Origin: Paenibacillus sediminis
GTDB taxonomy: Bacteria > Bacillota > Bacilli > Paenibacillales > Paenibacillaceae
Assembly (NCBI RefSeq): GCF_017873765.1
Contig: NZ_JAGGKP010000006.1
Span: forward strand, 1 to 64,000
Reading direction: 5' to 3'
DNA: 64,000 nt
Of this stretch, positions 17,650 through 26,646 are shown in pieces (the stretch's first letter is position 1; each line of letters opens with the position of its first letter). The translations under genes were made by a program, and so were the position numbers. A model generated the notes under the pieces. The model made no database searches, was not told the DNA's origin, and saw only the letters and a list, made by a program, of their open reading frames with translations.

Positions 17650-20082
17650 TTAACCCTCATAAGACATATGAATTCCAAGTACTCTCCTTGCCACATCCAC
17701 CTGCTCATGATCTAATTGAACTTTGACACGACCCTGACGGCGTTTCTCTCTCCACTCTTTGAGTTGTTCTTCCGTTTCTAGTTTGAGTTCAGCAATCTCG
17801 ACAGCTCTATCGAACATATACTTGGTTGTTAGCAGACAACTACGAACTCCTTGCCCTCCAGAAACAATGGGAGTTTCTCTATACAACCATTTTTCTATGT
17901 TGAATTTTACATACAAATTTTGTTCCGTACCTCGCTTCGCAGGTCGTTCCTTAATATCTCCTCGCTTTAATACTTGCCAATCGCTGATCTTACCATATAT
18001 ATAAACACCCTGCCCTTCCGAGCCAAACCAGTTTTTAGACTGGTAAATTGCAATGTACTCCAGCTGTGTGAGCAACTTATGGTCTGTAATGTTAGACAAA
18101 GGAGTGTGGTAAAATAGGTGCTTTTTGACGAAATCGAGCTGAGATTTATCCTTCAATGAACCAACCAGCACATTCTTACCGCCCAGCTTGTTCTGATAGT
18201 AATCATCCGTACCTCGAGGACGAGTAGAACGCTCGTAAGCTTTTTCCGGACTATCCAAGATCAGTTCATCCAAGAATTGCTCCATCAAACTTGTTGCATT
18301 CGGCAAAAATGGAAATGCTCCGATATTAACCAACTCGATACTTTTATAAAAACGATGCTGCTTAAACTTCTCTTCATCCGCATAGGGAAATAGAACGTAA
18401 GCACCGAACATACTGCGCTCGTAATCCAAACTGTCCTTATCTTGATATACAATTGCATCCCTATAACGGTGCATCGTATTAATGTCATCCTCTTGAGGCC
18501 CCGGCAGACCCTGATAGTTCCGATGATATGGCGTACCTTCGTAAGCCGGATCAAGTCGATACTTGGCGTCGAATATATACTTGTATACTTTTTGCTGCTT
18601 ATTGACATCAAGCTTTCTTAAAGTTAGAACATTATCCGGTCGCTGAGATAACGTAGTTCGCTCCTTTTTATCTTCCGGCGGCAGTTTATTGTAATAAAGT
18701 TCGAACCGTTCCCCATTCGCTGGATTCTCATATTCCACCTTGGCTGATTGCGATCTATCCAGTGTAACAAACAAGCCATTTCGATTAACTCGAATGATGT
18801 CTTGCTTCACAAGCTTATACTTTTCACTCAATAAACCATGAATTTTTAAAAAGCACCAATATTCATAAAGCTGCGCCATATCCTTCATCGATAGATGGAA
18901 CAAATCGCTCTGTATGGACAGCCCCTTCATTAACATTAGATACATGCGATACGCATCCCGATAACCAGGAGCCATCTGAAGCACTAAGGAAACCGACATT
19001 TGTCTCATCGGCCCTACATCACGCAGAAAATCTACTTGTAACAGACGCTTCAAATGTGTTTGCATCTTGTAGATTCTATCCAATAGAACGGGATCCTTCT
19101 TGTAGTCCTTAGTGTTTAGTTGAGCGTTGAGCTGTTTAAGCTTCGTCTCAATCCGTATAAGTAGCCACCGCAAAAACCGGTTCTCTCCTGTATCAAAATC
19201 CAATCTCTTTTTCGTTTCAATGAGCTTATGAGGCCTGTACTTTGACCCTTGAACCTCAATAAAACCATTGGAATCATCTATTATTAATTGGTGCGAATTT
19301 TTTGATAAAAATGCAATATTCTCTCTACCCGCCCGCCTCACTTTGGATGCATCGGTCACTTTGTGCACATGATATAACCTGTGATGAGGTGCATCCTTAA
19401 TTCTCTCAATCGCACCCACCAGTTGCTGAAACACGTGCTGCAATATACTAAAGAACTCTGTCAAGCTCTGGTTGCTGGTCTCCTTCAAACCCGTTAAATG
19501 ATATGTTTTACGCATAAAATCAAAGGATAGATTATAAATCTGTTGATTCACGTCGTGCAAAATAGCCTGATAATCCGACTTATAATCTAGCTTGGTCGGA
19601 AATATTTCTAATCGAATAGCAAGACTTTCAGTTCCATCAATAAGTACTCTTAGATCTGTGTAGCCAATCTCATTCTGAAAATTCAACATCCCAGATAAAA
19701 TATTGCGTCCGAGCGGCTTAATGGCTTGTCGTAAATATAAATTGTCATGATAAAATTCCAGCTTATGTGTACTTTTATTTTCAATGACAAGCTGGTAATT
19801 CTGTGTTTCATAAAAGCATGGTAGGATCCTTTCTCTTAAGCCATTTATCATATTACCTGTCACAGGGGAAAACACTTGAACTGAATGTATGTCTAAAGAA
19901 TGGAGACGAGGTGCAACTTCCAAGGTAGCATCAACCCAATCGTCCACAGCATCACGATGCAGCTTTAGAGTTTCCACCGTCGGATGAAACGGTTTACCCA
20001 GTATGTATAAATCGAATAGATTCGTCTCTATTCTCAGCAGTTCGACCGCTTGATTAAGAAAGCCAGAAGGATGTGAAGCCAT
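17650..20082 (-). CDS. DUF2357/PD-(D/E)XK nuclease, McrC-like partner
   Basis: An 810-residue predicted endonuclease. Residues about 60-330 resemble the DUF2357 region found in McrC relatives. The linker holds the conserved LYEYWCFLKI (405-414). The nuclease core has P482-D483 and D505-A-K507 (FDAKYR), the PD...DxK pattern of this superfamily, followed by MHRYRDAI (537-544). About 220 residues follow the nuclease, including a strand-rich stretch around YIYGKISDWQVLKRGDI that I cannot assign. It overlaps the upstream McrB-like gene by 29 nt, so the pair is coupled. Likely role: DNA cleavage in a modification-dependent restriction or defence system. Confidence 0.82.
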   Translation of the reverse strand: MASHPSGFLNQAVELLRIETNLFDLYILGKPFHPTVETLKLHRDAVDDWVDATLEVAPRLHSLDIHSVQVFSPVTGNMINGLRERILPCFYETQNYQLVIENKSTHKLEFYHDNLYLRQAIKPLGRNILSGMLNFQNEIGYTDLRVLIDGTESLAIRLEIFPTKLDYKSDYQAILHDVNQQIYNLSFDFMRKTYHLTGLKETSNQSLTEFFSILQHVFQQLVGAIERIKDAPHHRLYHVHKVTDASKVRRAGRENIAFLSKNSHQLIIDDSNGFIEVQGSKYRPHKLIETKKRLDFDTGENRFLRWLLIRIETKLKQLNAQLNTKDYKKDPVLLDRIYKMQTHLKRLLQVDFLRDVGPMRQMSVSLVLQMAPGYRDAYRMYLMLMKGLSIQSDLFHLSMKDMAQLYEYWCFLKIHGLLSEKYKLVKQDIIRVNRNGLFVTLDRSQSAKVEYENPANGERFELYYNKLPPEDKKERTTLSQRPDNVLTLRKLDVNKQQKVYKYIFDAKYRLDPAYEGTPYHRNYQGLPGPQEDDINTMHRYRDAIVYQDKDSLDYERSMFGAYVLFPYADEEKFKQHRFYKSIELVNIGAFPFLPNATSLMEQFLDELILDSPEKAYERSTRPRGTDDYYQNKLGGKNVLVGSLKDKSQLDFVKKHLFYHTPLSNITDHKLLTQLEYIAIYQSKNWFGSEGQGVYIYGKISDWQVLKRGDIKERPAKRGTEQNLYVKFNIEKWLYRETPIVSGGQGVRSCLLTTKYMFDRAVEIAELKLETEEQLKEWREKRRQGRVKVQLDHEQVDVARRVLGIHMSYEG

Positions 20083-22255
20083 CTTCCTCTAACCTCCGTA
20101 ACATGTAAGCTAACTTTCGTGCGCTTTGTGGGTATGTAGCTGTGAGAATCGTCTTGTAGAGTTCTGATGGATCGTTCATTAGTTCCTCCACATCCCCCTT
20201 ATGACCTGTGCAAAACAGCATAAGCTCAATGAGTACACGTCTTACCGTATGACTGCTGCCTTGAATTCGTGGTAATATTTTTTGAAGAAGCTGAAAATCA
20301 AACGCATACTCTTCTTTCATAAGTCCAAATCGCTGGTTATAAATCAAATAAAAACAAACGGCGTCCCTCACCCTAAATCCAATATGAGAGTGATTTTCTT
20401 CGAGTATATTATTAATCGTAACCAGTTTTTCCGTAGTGCGTTTCACTAAATCCTCATAATCCGCAAAGGCATCTTGTAACTGTAAGTAATCGCTGCATAA
20501 GAATGTATGCGCCAGCTTCTTGGAATTCATTGGCTTCGTATTATTATCCAAAATAGGATAATCTTCTAATTGTACATAGTTAAACTCTATCGTATTAGCT
20601 CGGTCCAACACCTTTTTACTAAAAGGGTGCGTCGTCTCATCCATGTTTACAGTACCAATTAGAAACACGTTGTCAGGGATGCCCACATTATCATTAAACT
20701 CACCGTAATCCCCAGTGTTTAACGTATCTTTTGAAAGGATAGCATCAGTAACAATTTGACCTTCCTTCCATTTTTGTGTCTCAAGTACACTTAACAAATC
20801 ACTAAAATAGTGCTCCACTCGAGCCAAGTTCATCTCATCCAAGCATATAAAATAGGGCTTGTTACAGTTTTCTATTTTGGAAGCCTCCAATAAAACCTCA
20901 GTCAGCTTACCAACACGGAATCTACCAGACAAATCCTTGTATCCTAACAAATCTGAAGGATCACTCCAATCCGGACGAACCGGAATCAACGTAAATTGGT
21001 GATTATTATCGGTTGCTCCTAATGCCTCAGCAAATAACTTCACTAGTTTTGTTTTTCCAGTCCCCGAGATACCTGCTAGAATGACAAATGGCTTAGTCTT
21101 CAAAGAAAGGTAGAAGTTCTCTATCATATACTCTGGGTAGGAAAAGCCTCTTTGCTTAATGTAGGCTTTAATATGAGTAAGTTGATCCCTAACAGACAAA
21201 TCGTCCATTACAATTAGCTCCTCTTCATCGTCAATACCTTTTTCTATTAAATCGTTCTGCTCATTATTGGAGATTACACTTTGCACATAGGCTTCATAAT
21301 TTACTAGCAAAGCATGAAGATCAGAGAGTAGTTCTTGGTCAGTAGGTAAATCAAGACTGTCGTATTTCCGATATGCAATAGTAGATACTTGATACGCCTC
21401 TCCAATACCTTTAGTGGTTAGATGTATACTCTCATCTTTTTTAAATCCATCTAGTGGTATGATTTCTCTTATTTGTTTTGCTTTTTCTCGAAGATATTGA
21501 TAACCTGACTTTTTCCCTTCTCTTAAAGGTTCTGTCACACCCTGAATAAGGGTCAAATATACAGAACTCATATCATCAGAAAACAAATAAACAATATAAA
21601 CTCCTTGTTGAGTAGTCATAGTGATTCGGGGATCCATAATAGCTATCCACGGAATATCCGCCCAGTTTCCTTGTCCTACGGAGCCCTGCACTTTATATTG
21701 GTCACCAATAAAATGTACAGACCTCAATTGAGAAGGGATGATCTGACGAACAAACTCCCCAAGCGTATGTTTACCAAATGGTTGTGTTTTGGCTGTTAGA
21801 TACTCAGAAAGTATTTTTGAGAGAATATCTGATAAAGGAATTGGAGAAGCAAGCTTCTTATAGAAATCATCCAGTTCTTTTAAAGCGTAATCCCTTAATT
21901 CATGAATAACATCAGATCGCATCTCTTCCCAAACATCGGGTCTAAACCGAATCCATTCACCATCATTTATTAAAATTGATGATAAAGCATCTATGGGTGT
22001 GCTTATGATAGGTTGTAATTGTCCAACGGTTATTTGTTTCCAGTTCATTGCTAATTTCTCAGGAGGCTTTTCTACTATTAGACCTTCCATTTCTCTAGTC
22101 TGATAGAATGATAAAAACCTTTCCTTTACATCATTAAGCGGTACTATAGAGATATGTTGTTTATCTAACTCGTCTAATAAAGATAGAATAAGTACCATTT
22201 TATATGATTTTTGTTTGCTTTTAAAAATATCTGACATTACTTTTGGCAATGACAT
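20054..22255 (-). CDS. McrB-like AAA GTPase with N-terminal DUF3578-like domain
   Basis: A 733-residue motor subunit of an McrBC-type system. The first 170 residues are unassigned. Residues about 175-330 resemble the MrcB N-terminal (DUF3578) domain (WADIPWIAIMDPRITMTTQQG). The AAA core has Walker A GISGTGKT (395-402), Walker B CLDEMN (471-476), the McrB-type sensor NMDE (537-540) and an arginine finger region at R552. McrB proteins bind modified DNA with their N-terminus and use GTP to drive cleavage by McrC. No methylase lies nearby, as expected for a type IV system. Starts at ATG with CGGAG upstream. Confidence 0.85.
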   Translation of the reverse strand: MSLPKVMSDIFKSKQKSYKMVLILSLLDELDKQHISIVPLNDVKERFLSFYQTREMEGLIVEKPPEKLAMNWKQITVGQLQPIISTPIDALSSILINDGEWIRFRPDVWEEMRSDVIHELRDYALKELDDFYKKLASPIPLSDILSKILSEYLTAKTQPFGKHTLGEFVRQIIPSQLRSVHFIGDQYKVQGSVGQGNWADIPWIAIMDPRITMTTQQGVYIVYLFSDDMSSVYLTLIQGVTEPLREGKKSGYQYLREKAKQIREIIPLDGFKKDESIHLTTKGIGEAYQVSTIAYRKYDSLDLPTDQELLSDLHALLVNYEAYVQSVISNNEQNDLIEKGIDDEEELIVMDDLSVRDQLTHIKAYIKQRGFSYPEYMIENFYLSLKTKPFVILAGISGTGKTKLVKLFAEALGATDNNHQFTLIPVRPDWSDPSDLLGYKDLSGRFRVGKLTEVLLEASKIENCNKPYFICLDEMNLARVEHYFSDLLSVLETQKWKEGQIVTDAILSKDTLNTGDYGEFNDNVGIPDNVFLIGTVNMDETTHPFSKKVLDRANTIEFNYVQLEDYPILDNNTKPMNSKKLAHTFLCSDYLQLQDAFADYEDLVKRTTEKLVTINNILEENHSHIGFRVRDAVCFYLIYNQRFGLMKEEYAFDFQLLQKILPRIQGSSHTVRRVLIELMLFCTGHKGDVEELMNDPSELYKTILTATYPQSARKLAYMLRRLEEDGFTSFWLS

Positions 22256-22329
22256 GTTAGTTCTCCGTTACCTTTCTGATTTAATCTAGTTGGCATGAGG
22301 ATTAAATTACTACATATCCTATCTCTGCC

Positions 22330-22358
22330 TATATAAATATTATACATGATATTTTCAA
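22330..22358 (-). promoter_or_regulatory. Probable promoter of the McrBC-like operon
   Basis: On the minus strand, TTGAAA (22353-22358), a 17-bp spacer and TATATA (22330-22335), about 75 bp before the McrB-like start. The surrounding gap is very AT-rich. Confidence 0.55.
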
Positions 22359-22438
22359 CAATAGAGTTCATTAAACATATACTTAAATACATAGTCCTAT
22401 TTACAAGAGATATACGTATTATCTATTGATAAAAAATA

Positions 22439-22476
22439 CCCGACAACGATTTGATATTCGTCAAAACGTTGTCGGG
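22439..22476. terminator. Terminator upstream of the McrBC-like operon
   Basis: CCCGACAACG and CGTTGTCGGG form a 10-bp stem around an 18-nt loop. On the minus strand it is followed by TATTTTTTA, so it can stop transcripts coming out of the decayed dipeptidase copy. Confidence 0.75.
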
Positions 22477-22535
22477 TTAATTTAATTTTTATTACTATTT
22501 TTCACTAACAAAAGACATAGGCAGTCTCTTACACC

Positions 22536-22854
22536 CTACACCCTCTTCAAAAACTCCACAATCGTGAGAAGCCCTTTATCAAAGTTCTCGAAATTAAAGT
22601 GCTCATTAGGCGCATGCAGGTTCTCGTCTGGAAGACCGAAGCCCATCATGACAACTGGAGCTTCAAGCACACGGGAGAAGGTTTCCACAATTGGAATCAA
22701 TTCGCCGTCTTTCGTGAATAGGGCACGACTCGTAGGCATCTGCCGCGACTTGAAGGACGCGCTCTGAAGGATCGATATTGAATGCGCGGGCCTCCTCACC
22801 GTCGGTAATAGTAAGCTTCGCACCAGGGTGATATTTGCGCAGATGGCGATTAAT
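22536..22854 (-). pseudogene. Decayed duplicate of the M20 dipeptidase 3' end
   Basis: This stretch matches the last ~330 nt of the intact dipeptidase gene at 24402-24730. By eye only four mismatches occur over 22543-22727 against 24402-24586. After that the copy is 14 nt shorter in one place, which breaks the frame, and 3 nt shorter in another. The N-terminal two-thirds of the gene is missing and homology stops at 22854. The two readable pieces end in the same residues as the intact protein (IVEFLKRV). It is a non-functional remnant. Same orientation as the intact gene, so it is a direct repeat. Confidence 0.92.
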
Positions 22855-22963
22855 ACTCGTCAATTAAACACCTCTCATTTACAATATTGCATTAGTTTAT
22901 TGTCAGTTCTACTCATGGAGCAATTATGTATGAAATGTCTTGGAACATTTTTCCTTAAACTGC

Positions 22964-22993
22964 GTCTGAGTAGATAGGAAAAATCACTCAGAC
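22964..22993. other. Hairpin upstream of the YCF48 lipoprotein gene
   Basis: GTCTGAGT and ACTCAGAC form an 8-bp stem with a 14-nt loop, about 55 bp before the lipoprotein start. It could be an operator or part of the mRNA leader; no T-run follows directly. Confidence 0.35.
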
Positions 22994-23047
22994 CGTTTTC
23001 GGACGATACGGCCTAGCATGCTACATCATATGAACGGAGGAAAGAAC

Positions 23048-24304
23048 ATGTATAGTTTTCGCAAAAGTGCATTCGCCCTGCTCTTGATTCTGCTTATCGT
23101 TCTAGCTGGCTGCCAGAACCCTGCTAATACCGCAAGTCAAGGAGCAATTAACGGTGAATCAGTTAGTTTATCATCTATTGCCTCTGTAATAGATAAGACA
23201 CCTGAAGCAGCCGGGTCTCTCTCGAACCCCAAAAACACTTCGGCACAGTTGGCAACAAAAACATTGGCAGATAACCAGCTTACCCCTTCACTTGTAAAGG
23301 TATCCTCAAGCGTAACCATGGGGAAAGTCAGCGCCTTAAGGATGGCCAGTGCCGAATCCGGATGGATCGGCGGCGATGGATGGATCGCCCGGACGGACGA
23401 CGGCGGGAAGCATTGGAAGATCCAATATCATGGCAGCGGTATCGTCAAACAGATCTTTGCGCTGAACAATCAAGACGCCTGGGCGGTTACTGATAAAGCG
23501 AAGCTGCTCAGCACATCAAACGGTGGAGAGCACTGGGTATTAACGGGGAAAATGCCTAACGAAGGCTTCCTGCATTTCGTTTCTAAAAATGAAGCATTTA
23601 GTGGAAACGCAAGAACGACGAATGGCGGGAAAAATTGGAGTACGCTGCCCGTTCCCAAACAAACTGTCGGCGACGCCTACTTCCATGACAAAAATAACGG
23701 ATGGGCAGTAATCCAGAATAATGGTATGGGCATTGTGGAGCGGACGCAAGATGGCGGGAAAACATGGAAAATCGTCATGGGTCTGAAGCTCATCTCGCCA
23801 CTCAACGGAGCAGTGATCCGCTCTGCAGGTACAGATGACGCATGGGTCGAATGGATTGGAGACTACGGCATGACTCAAAACTCCTACTCCCTGTTCCATA
23901 CATCTAATGGCGGCAAGAACTGGCAGACAGTTCTCGCCAACTCAACTGCCGGCGGGGGCCCAGCTCCTGGATTCCAGGAAGAATTCGACGGACCGAAAAA
24001 CCAAGGCTCTAGTCCAGGACCGCTGTACGTCCTTAATCACAATGTGGCCTACATGGGCGGAGACTGCCAGGCCTGCGACAAACCGAATACGGTTGGTAGA
24101 ACTATAGATGGCGGGAAAACGTGGGTGAATGAAAAGGTATCTTTCCCTGGCTTCGGAGGAGCTCTACTAGCTTTCTCTGACATCAATCATGGATGGTGGA
24201 TTTGTACAGACAATTCCGATCCATCGGTGCTATATACCACCTCTGACGGCGGCACCCACTGGAAGAAGATTTATACGTTCCCCCGTCCAAAACAGACTTC
24301 CTAA
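23048..24304 (+). CDS. YCF48/Asp-box repeat beta-propeller lipoprotein
   Basis: A 418-residue predicted surface lipoprotein. The signal peptide ends in VLAGC, giving a lipidated cysteine near residue 22. After a low-complexity linker come about six Asp-box-like repeats of the form TxDGGxxW (for example RTDDGGKHWKI, STSNGGEHW, RTQDGGKTWKI, RTIDGGKTW, TTSDGGTHWKKI), which build a beta-propeller as in YCF48 and sialidase folds. The function is unknown; such propellers usually bind proteins or glycans. The ATG at 23048 follows GGAGGAAAG. It lies between the two copies of the dipeptidase 3' end. Confidence 0.85.
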   Translation: MYSFRKSAFALLLILLIVLAGCQNPANTASQGAINGESVSLSSIASVIDKTPEAAGSLSNPKNTSAQLATKTLADNQLTPSLVKVSSSVTMGKVSALRMASAESGWIGGDGWIARTDDGGKHWKIQYHGSGIVKQIFALNNQDAWAVTDKAKLLSTSNGGEHWVLTGKMPNEGFLHFVSKNEAFSGNARTTNGGKNWSTLPVPKQTVGDAYFHDKNNGWAVIQNNGMGIVERTQDGGKTWKIVMGLKLISPLNGAVIRSAGTDDAWVEWIGDYGMTQNSYSLFHTSNGGKNWQTVLANSTAGGGPAPGFQEEFDGPKNQGSSPGPLYVLNHNVAYMGGDCQACDKPNTVGRTIDGGKTWVNEKVSFPGFGGALLAFSDINHGWWICTDNSDPSVLYTTSDGGTHWKKIYTFPRPKQTS

Positions 24305-24348
24305 AGACTCATAGTACCTTAAGTCATGGTAGTGTAAGAGAACAAAGC

Positions 24349-24380
24349 AAAAACGCCGACCTATACTAGTCGGCGTTTTT
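24349..24380. terminator. Bidirectional terminator between lipoprotein and dipeptidase genes
   Basis: AAAAACGCCGAC and GTCGGCGTTTTT form a perfect 12-bp stem with an 8-nt loop, serving the two convergent genes. Confidence 0.9.
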
Positions 24381-24394
24381 CACTTGTACAGCAA

Positions 24395-25750
24395 TTAAAC
24401 TCTCTTCAAAAACTCCACAATCGTGAGAAGCCCTTTATCAAAGTTCTCGAGATTAAAGTGCTCATTAGGCGCATGCAGGTTCTCGTCTGGAAGACCGAAG
24501 CCCATCATGACAACTGGAGCTTCAAGCACACGGGAGAAGGTTTCCACAATCGGAATCGATCCGCCGTCTTTCGTGAATAGGGCACGTGTGCCGTAGACTT
24601 GTTCGTACGCATCTGCCGCGACTTGAAGGACGCGCTCTGATGGATCGATGTTGAATGCGCGGGCTTTCTCACCGTCGATAATCGTTAGCTTCGCACCAGG
24701 TTGAACATATTTGCGCAGATGGCGATTAATTTTAGCTAGAATGTCCTCTGGATCTTGATCTCCAACAAGGCGGCACGTAATTTTCGCATGTGCTTCCTTC
24801 GGAATGACCGTCTTCGTTCCTTCGCCTTGGAAGCCGCCCCATACACCGTTAAGTTCAAGCGTTGGTCTAGCTCCAGTACGTTCTACGAAGGAGTAGCCTG
24901 CTTCTCCATATAGAGTATCAAGCTCAAGACTTTCTGCTAATTTCTTCTCGTCGAACTTTTGTTTCGCGAATTCTTCTCTCATCATTGGCGAGAGCTGAGG
25001 TACGCCTTCATAGAACCCTTCAACAGCGACGCGGCCATCTTTGTCGTGAAGGGATGCAAGCAGATCGACAAGGGCATGCAGCGCATTCGGCACGCCGCCG
25101 CCAAATGTACCGGAGTGTAAATCAGTATTCGCAGTGTTAATCGACACTTCCAGTGAGCATAGTCCGCGCAGTCCTGTACTGATCGCAGGTTTGCCAGGTT
25201 CGAGGAGTGCTGTATCGGAAATGAGCACAGCATCCGCAGCCAGCTTGTCTCGATTCGCATCTAGGAAAGGCGGCAGGTTTGGACTTGAGATTTCCTCTTC
25301 GCCTTCAATGCAGAACTTGATATTTACAGGCAGCTTGCCTTCCTGTTTCAGAATCGCTTCAACGGCTTTAATATGTAGGAACAATTGCCCTTTATCGTCC
25401 GTTGCACCGCGCGCATACAGCTTGCCGTCACGGATGTCCGGTTCAAAAGGCGGCGTTGTCCACAGATGAAGTGGATCAACTGGTTGTACGTCGTAGTGGC
25501 CATAAACGAGTATCGTCGGTTTACCCGGAGCATGCAGATGATCTGCAGTAATGATCGGATGTCCATTCGTTTGATGTACTTCTACATTCTCAAGGCCTGC
25601 CTTCTTTAGTAGGTTCGCAATCCATTCAGCGGCTTTATTCACGTCCCCTTTGTGTTCGGACAAAGCTGAAATACTCGGGATCGACAGCAATTCCTTCAAT
25701 TCATCCAGGTGCTGTTCCCGTAAATTTTGAAAATAGGTTTCATAACTCAT
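24395..25750 (-). CDS. M20 family dipeptidase
   Basis: A 451-residue metallopeptidase of the M20 family that cleaves dipeptides or short peptides in the cytoplasm. Metal ligands are H85 and D87 (GHYDVQP), D118 (ATDDKGQ), the catalytic E151 with ligand E152 (CIEGEEE), and a C-terminal His in HAPNEHF. The dimerisation lid domain lies between. It starts at ATG; AGGAGG is about 12 nt upstream. The gene is complete and is the parent of the decayed copy at 22536-22854. Confidence 0.93.
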   Translation of the reverse strand: MSYETYFQNLREQHLDELKELLSIPSISALSEHKGDVNKAAEWIANLLKKAGLENVEVHQTNGHPIITADHLHAPGKPTILVYGHYDVQPVDPLHLWTTPPFEPDIRDGKLYARGATDDKGQLFLHIKAVEAILKQEGKLPVNIKFCIEGEEEISSPNLPPFLDANRDKLAADAVLISDTALLEPGKPAISTGLRGLCSLEVSINTANTDLHSGTFGGGVPNALHALVDLLASLHDKDGRVAVEGFYEGVPQLSPMMREEFAKQKFDEKKLAESLELDTLYGEAGYSFVERTGARPTLELNGVWGGFQGEGTKTVIPKEAHAKITCRLVGDQDPEDILAKINRHLRKYVQPGAKLTIIDGEKARAFNIDPSERVLQVAADAYEQVYGTRALFTKDGGSIPIVETFSRVLEAPVVMMGFGLPDENLHAPNEHFNLENFDKGLLTIVEFLKRV

Positions 25751-25786
25751 AAAGATTCGTTGCCTCCTAGCATGTATATATTCTTT

Positions 25787-25815
25787 ATTGTACTACGTTT
25801 TGGCTAAATTGCGAA
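25787..25815 (-). promoter_or_regulatory. Dipeptidase promoter
   Basis: On the minus strand, TTCGCA (25810-25815), a 17-bp spacer and TACAAT (25787-25792), 37 bp before the ATG. Confidence 0.55.
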
Positions 25816-25820
25816 AAGCG

Positions 25821-25860
25821 AAAAAAAGAAGCAGCCAAAATTGTATCGACCGCTTCTTTA
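25821..25860 (-). terminator. Terminator of the amino-acid ABC operon
   Basis: On the minus strand, an AAAGAAGC/GCTTCTTT stem with a long loop is followed by seven T residues, 16 nt past the ATPase stop codon. Confidence 0.7.
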
Positions 25861-25875
25861 TTCTCCACCAAATTG

Positions 25876-26631
25876 TTACCCCATAATCTCTACTCTGCTC
25901 AAAAATGACTTCGTCCGCTCAAGCTGCGGATTGCCGAAAATTTGTTCAGGCGTGCCCTCTTCAGCAATCTCGCCGTTATCCATGAAAATAACCCGATCAG
26001 CCACGTCTCTTGCGAAGTTCATTTCGTGCGTCACGATAATCATCGTCATGTTCTCTTCCGCCAATTGCTTAATGACCCGAAGCACCTCACCGGTAAGTTC
26101 GGGATCTAGCGCAGAGGTTGGCTCGTCGAACAGCAGAATTTCCGGCTTCATCATAAGCGCTCTCGCAATCGCTACCCGTTGTTTCTGTCCCCCGGAGAGA
26201 TTAGCAGGGTAAGCATTCGCTTTGTCCGCTAGTCCTACCTTCGCTAATAGTTCCTCGCTTCTGCGGCGTATTTCCGCCGCGTTCTCCTTCTTCACCGTCT
26301 TCGGAGCAAGCTCTAGATTGTCCTGCACCGTCAGATGCGGGAATAGGTTGAAATGCTGGAACACCATCCCCATCCGTGAAGTTATGCTCTTAATCTTCGC
26401 AGGGGTCGCATATTTGCCGTCTTCGACTAAAGCTTCACCCTGAATACGAATGCTTCCGCCTGTTACCTCTTCGAGGTGGATTAGGCTGCGCAGCATTGTA
26501 CTTTTCCCGGAACCGGACGGACCAATAACAGCCACTACCTCCCCCGGCGCAACGGAGAAATTAACCTTTCGGAGTACGTCCAAATTACCGAACGATTTCT
26601 TTAAATTGTGTATTTCAATCATACTTGTCAT
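25876..26631 (-). CDS. Amino-acid ABC transporter ATP-binding protein
   Basis: A 251-residue GlnQ/HisP-type ATPase that powers polar amino acid import. It shows Walker [10 protein letters not shown] (37-45), signature [15 protein letters not shown], Walker [15 protein letters not shown] and the switch His in VTHEM. The start at 26631 has AAGGA about 10 nt upstream, 15 nt after the permease stop. It is the third gene of a binding protein-permease-ATPase operon. Confidence 0.95.
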   Translation of the reverse strand: MTSMIEIHNLKKSFGNLDVLRKVNFSVAPGEVVAVIGPSGSGKSTMLRSLIHLEEVTGGSIRIQGEALVEDGKYATPAKIKSITSRMGMVFQHFNLFPHLTVQDNLELAPKTVKKENAAEIRRRSEELLAKVGLADKANAYPANLSGGQKQRVAIARALMMKPEILLFDEPTSALDPELTGEVLRVIKQLAEENMTMIIVTHEMNFARDVADRVIFMDNGEIAEEGTPEQIFGNPQLERTKSFLSRVEIMG

Positions 26632-26646
26632 CTCTAGACAGTCCTT

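Noticed and set aside
22663-22863. TTG-started short gene with a GAGAGGTG ribosome-like site at the decayed dipeptidase copy
   Set aside because: The frame is lost after a 14-nt deletion and encodes only a fragment of the peptidase; remnant, not a gene.
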